This document shows positions 11,081 to 14,169 of a stretch of 14,169 bases of DNA, one piece after another. How positions within the stretch are numbered: position 1 is the first letter of the stretch; every line of letters starts with the position of its first letter. This stretch comes from an uncultured Ruminococcus sp. (GTDB lineage: Bacteria; Bacillota; Clostridia; Lachnospirales; Lachnospiraceae). Both the position numbers and the translations under genes were made by a program. The notes beneath the pieces are model-generated. The model was not told where the DNA came from and did not search any database. It saw only the letters and a list, made by a program, of their open reading frames with translations. The stretch is from assembly GCA_900553885.1 (NCBI GenBank), contig USFD01000083.1:1-14169 (forward strand), read 5' to 3'.

Positions 11081-13371
11081 GCCAATTGTGGTACCGCTCC
11101 TTTCGGTAATGGTTTGTCGATCCGGTCTGTACCAATATAGATCGGTCTATTTCCCTGTTCCTTTGCTACTTTACGCTGAATCCGCTCCAGCCGATTATAG
11201 TCAATCCCTTCACGTGGATTATCAATCGGGTTGTTCTTTATGCCGCCTACGTTCCTTCTGCTCTTAGAATCCGCTCCCGTCACAGTTGCGGTTGCCTTCT
11301 TCATTCGCCGGATCGCCGCATCTGCGCTCTTGATCATATCATCCGTTGGCATGTTCAACTCAAATCCCACGCCAACGCCCTGAGCAAGATATTTTCCGAC
11401 CTCATCACGCATCAACCTGGATGGTGATTTGATACCAAAAAAATCTTTAATTCCATCAAGGACAGAACTGCCGAATCCTTGTATTTTGTCGATAATCCAG
11501 CCGGTCATATCGGATATACCATTCCATAAGCCCTGAATGATATTCTTTCCAATTGACAACATTTTGCTCGGGAGAGACGATATGGTAGTAACAACGCCCG
11601 AAACAATATTAGACGCAGCGCCTTTTACTGTACTCAATCCGCTTCTTATCGCACCGCCAAGATTTGAAATAGCATTTTTGCCAATGTTCAACAAATTAGA
11701 AGGCAGATTCTGAATAGCGCTCTTTATCCCATTATACACCGACGTTCCGGCCGACTTAACAAAGCCAACCATAGACTTGATACCGTTGCCCAGAGCCTTG
11801 ATGATTGTCTTGCCCAGATTCAGCCAATTAAATGCCTGTATAACATCAACGATAGCTGTTATAATTTTAGGAATATTCGCTACAATTGTAGGGATTGCCT
11901 GTATTATTCCAGCAACCAGCTGACCGATCAGCTCAACGCCCTTCATCAGTATGGTCGGGAAATTATCGTTAATAATATTAGCAAATGTCGATATTATCTC
12001 GGGAACACGTGACACAAGAATTGGAATTGCCGATACAATACCCTCTACAAGCTTGCTCAGTAACTCAAATCCCTTTTGGATCATCACAGGAGCCGCAACG
12101 GCCAGCTGTTCACCGATTCCCTGTATAAAATCCAGGATCTTAGGCAATGCCTCAGGGATTGCCTGTACAAATCCGGTAACGATATCATTCAGCAGATCAT
12201 AGCCTTTTTGCAGCAATCCCGGTCCCTGCTCAGTAAGCTGGTCATAAAGTTCTGAAACAAACTGCACAGCAAAATCGCCAACCGCAGGGAGTATCTGCAT
12301 CATACCACTCACAATTGCATTCAAGATTTCTCCACCAGATGATAATAGCTGTGGAATACTATCTCCAATGTTTGCGGCAAATGAACTTATAATCTGTGCT
12401 GCAGCCTTTACAAGGCCCGGCAGTGCAGAGACAATTCCCGTCGTCAGATTTGAAACGATTTTGCCTCCGACCGCCATTAGTTCGTTCAGTTTTCCCGAAT
12501 TCAGTGAATCGGACAAACTGTCCATCAACAGACTTCCAACCTGTGGAAGCTCCTCCGCAAGCCGCGGTACAATCTCCATCAGGTTATCTGTGATATTTCT
12601 CCCGGCTGTAATTACTGCGTCGGCAAGCGCCTGTGGTGATCCTGATCCGTTCAGAAAGTTATCGAAGGCTGCTTTTGCTGCGCTGACAGATCCCTCAATG
12701 GTAGTCAGGGCCTCTTTGCTCGTTGTTCCAGCAACCCCCATATTTTCCTGAATCTTATGTATTGCCTGAATAATCTGGTCAAATGACACATTGTCCAGAT
12801 CATCTATCTTTTCATTCAGGATCCCACTATCGTTGATCAAGCGGATCATTTCTTCCTGAGTTCCGCCATACCCAAGCTTCAGATTATCAAGCATGGTGTA
12901 ATTCTGCTTTGCAAATCCCTGGTACGCATTCTGGATATCCTCCATATTCGTACCGAACTTATTCGCATTGTCAGACATGTCCACCATAGCCATGTCTGCG
13001 ATCCGAGCCGCTTCAGCGGTATCTCCTCCCAGTCCCTGAAGGAGCGACGCGGAGAAGCTGGTCACAGTCTCCATGTACTTGTTTGCAGATACTCCAGCCG
13101 TCTTAAATGCATTATTCGCATTATCAATGACTGTTTGAGCACTGTCCTTAAACAGCGTTTCAACACCGCCGATATTCTGCTCAAGACTCGCTACCGAATC
13201 CAGTGACGCCTTAGTCACTGCTCCGAATACAGTCGCAATACCAGCAACTGCAGCCGCAAGTACTTTCATTCCGCCCTTTGCAAGCCCGCCGAGTTTAGAG
13301 ATACCGCTGTTAAATCCCTTTTCATCTATTTCTGTATCAAATTTTAATGAGCCATCATAGCTGCCTGCCAT
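11077..13371 (-). CDS. Phage tail tape measure protein
   Basis: A 764-residue protein, the longest in the module. The N-terminal third has the classic tape measure region (GGVETLFKDSAQTVIDNANN, SFSASLLQGLGGDTAEAARI, MEDIQNAYQGFAKQNYTMLD). Residues 302-521 hold five consecutive 44-residue repeats beginning GGKIVSNL, GGEILNAI, GYDLLNDI, GFELLSKL and GVELIGQL, with hydrophobic helices and a conserved AIP/ALP turn. The C-terminus (FFGIKSPSRLMRDEVGKYLA, GVGVGFELNM) is the usual tape measure ending. Start: ATG at 13371, with AAAGGAAG about 9 nt upstream; the in-frame GTG at 13380 lies on that site. The length sets a siphovirus tail of medium size. Confidence 0.93.
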   Translation of the reverse strand: MAGSYDGSLKFDTEIDEKGFNSGISKLGGLAKGGMKVLAAAVAGIATVFGAVTKASLDSVASLEQNIGGVETLFKDSAQTVIDNANNAFKTAGVSANKYMETVTSFSASLLQGLGGDTAEAARIADMAMVDMSDNANKFGTNMEDIQNAYQGFAKQNYTMLDNLKLGYGGTQEEMIRLINDSGILNEKIDDLDNVSFDQIIQAIHKIQENMGVAGTTSKEALTTIEGSVSAAKAAFDNFLNGSGSPQALADAVITAGRNITDNLMEIVPRLAEELPQVGSLLMDSLSDSLNSGKLNELMAVGGKIVSNLTTGIVSALPGLVKAAAQIISSFAANIGDSIPQLLSSGGEILNAIVSGMMQILPAVGDFAVQFVSELYDQLTEQGPGLLQKGYDLLNDIVTGFVQAIPEALPKILDFIQGIGEQLAVAAPVMIQKGFELLSKLVEGIVSAIPILVSRVPEIISTFANIINDNFPTILMKGVELIGQLVAGIIQAIPTIVANIPKIITAIVDVIQAFNWLNLGKTIIKALGNGIKSMVGFVKSAGTSVYNGIKSAIQNLPSNLLNIGKNAISNLGGAIRSGLSTVKGAASNIVSGVVTTISSLPSKMLSIGKNIIQGLWNGISDMTGWIIDKIQGFGSSVLDGIKDFFGIKSPSRLMRDEVGKYLAQGVGVGFELNMPTDDMIKSADAAIRRMKKATATVTGADSKSRRNVGGIKNNPIDNPREGIDYNRLERIQRKVAKEQGNRPIYIGTDRIDKPLPKGAVPQLA

Positions 13372-13425
13372 ACTATCCACTTCCTTTCGTAGATAGCGCA
13401 GGCTCTTCGGCTCACTTTAAAGCGC

Positions 13426-13578
13426 TTATATTTTTATTTCCACCTCTCTCTTACAGGTGCGGCATTTTATATATACTCCTACAGCGCTTGCCGTATTGTC
13501 AAATATCACGAGTTTCGTGTGACAGTACGGACAACAATACCACTGCCGCACAAGAGGAGGTTTTTTCAGTCTCTTCAT
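13426..13578 (-). CDS. Com-like zinc-ribbon phage protein
   Basis: A 50-residue frame with paired Cys motifs: CCPYC (15-19) and CRTC (39-42), followed by KREVEIKI. The spacing CxxC-x19-CxxC is that of a zinc ribbon like the Com family, whose Mu founder binds mRNA to switch on translation of a downstream gene. The ATG at 13578 has GAGGTGA upstream and starts 9 nt after the Gp15-like stop; the tape measure follows 54 bp later. Its position between tail assembly gene and tape measure suggests a role in late gene expression or tail assembly. The zinc site is seen; function is inferred. Confidence 0.75.
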   Translation of the reverse strand: MKRLKKPPLVRQWYCCPYCHTKLVIFDNTASAVGVYIKCRTCKREVEIKI

Positions 13579-13587
13579 GCCATCACC

Positions 13588-14169
13588 TCACGCAAAAGCA
13601 TCTCCGATATCGTAATCAGATAAAGCCTCCGCGGGTAGCTGAATCTTTTTCTGGATTTTTGCTACCCGCTTTCGCTCATCCTTATCCTTAATGTCTGATA
13701 GATCTATCCCTCGGTACATAATCCTCTGCTTGATCTCCGTATCCTCTGACAGACCGTCAAACAGCATCCGGAATTTCCACCAATGCAGATATTCCACTGC
13801 TTCAAGATCAATGCCATAGTCCCGCAGGAAACCGGATAAGATAAACGGATAATCGATCTCATAGGAGAAAAGATTCTTCTTTGATCCGGGCTGCTCCGAA
13901 TTGTTCTCATCCGAATCACCCTCATCTGAATCCTTGTCTTTCGAATCAAGATCCATTATCACAAACTCTGTGAGAGCGTCGATTGCATCATCATCAATAG
14001 TGACCTCATCAAGAAAGTAATCTTCCAGAATAGCCATTTTCTGATAGGTATTCAGCTCATCACATTTCAGCATATCAAGAAGCCGGATATATTCCCGGAA
14101 ATCCGTGATAATAGATACTTCTTCTCCACGGATATTAACTGTATCCGGAAATGCTTCGTAGAAAAAATT
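13588..14169 (-). CDS. Gp15-like tail assembly protein, N-terminus outside window
   Basis: The minus frame is open to the last base of the window, giving 193 visible residues. An internal ATG at 14073 is not the start: the residues before it (NFFYEAFPDTVNIRGEEVSI, ITDFREYIRLLD) are the standard N-terminus of the Bacteriophage Gp15 family, so only a few residues are missing. The C-terminal part has YLHWWKFRMLFDGLSEDTEI, IMYRGIDLSDIKDKDERKRV and KKIQLP, also typical. Residues around the middle include an acidic insert (MDLDSKDKDSDEGDSDENNS). The gene sits immediately before the tape measure, where siphoviruses encode tail assembly chaperones. Confidence 0.87.
   Translation of the reverse strand, partial: NFFYEAFPDTVNIRGEEVSIITDFREYIRLLDMLKCDELNTYQKMAILEDYFLDEVTIDDDAIDALTEFVIMDLDSKDKDSDEGDSDENNSEQPGSKKNLFSYEIDYPFILSGFLRDYGIDLEAVEYLHWWKFRMLFDGLSEDTEIKQRIMYRGIDLSDIKDKDERKRVAKIQKKIQLPAEALSDYDIGDAFA

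Noticed and set aside
1..14169. CRISPR array, insertion sequence or rRNA gene
   Set aside because: No regularly spaced repeats, transposase motifs or rRNA sequence were seen on either strand.

Overview
The window looks like a draft contig from a gut-type Firmicute, most likely a Lachnospiraceae-like Clostridium relative. The clues are the rplM-rpsI pair, strong AGGAGG ribosome binding sites, an SPxTG sortase substrate, a tRNA-Leu without encoded CCA, and a Clostridia-style siphovirus tail module.

Bases 1-1206 are a composite. Bases 1-401 carry an N-acetyltransferase fragment on the minus strand. It runs through a poly-T tract into an Illumina TruSeq/P7 adapter (402-477), and on the other side of the adapter is a truncated ParA ATPase (478-763). 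The join across the adapter is an assembly artefact, so gene order to its left should not be trusted. From 764 to 1206 there is no gene. This stretch holds two minus-strand terminator-like hairpins, two families of short direct repeats and a perfect bidirectional terminator behind rpsI. That layout suits the end of an integrative element next to the 3' end of rpsI, but the element's identity is inference.

Bases 1207-5338 are host chromosome: rpsI and rplM with a consensus promoter and structured leader, a sortase-anchored surface protein, a divergently transcribed intracellular GH13 alpha-glucan enzyme, and tRNA-Leu(CAG).

Bases 5339-14169 are the late end of a siphovirus prophage, starting just after the 3' end of the tRNA and transcribed on the minus strand. 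In transcription order the genes are: Gp15-like tail assembly protein (runs off the window), Com-like zinc-ribbon protein, tape measure, Dit, Gp37/Tal-like protein, tail fibre, carbohydrate-binding tail protein, holin-like protein, holin, a 41-residue acidic protein, and amidase endolysin. Most neighbours overlap or nearly abut, so this is one late operon split by a terminator before the lysis genes.

The standout feature is at 8057-8828. A 16-bp sequence occurs in inverted orientation at both ends of a 772-bp block. The block holds the expressed C-terminus of the tail fibre on the minus strand and a second, start-less C-terminus on the plus strand. The two frames meet stop-to-stop with no gap, and both are in register across the repeat (Leu-Asn-Ala-Ser-Leu-Ser). 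Inversion would swap the last 127 residues of the fibre for a different 117 residues, which is the architecture of a phase-variable receptor-binding protein. No recombinase is visible in the window.
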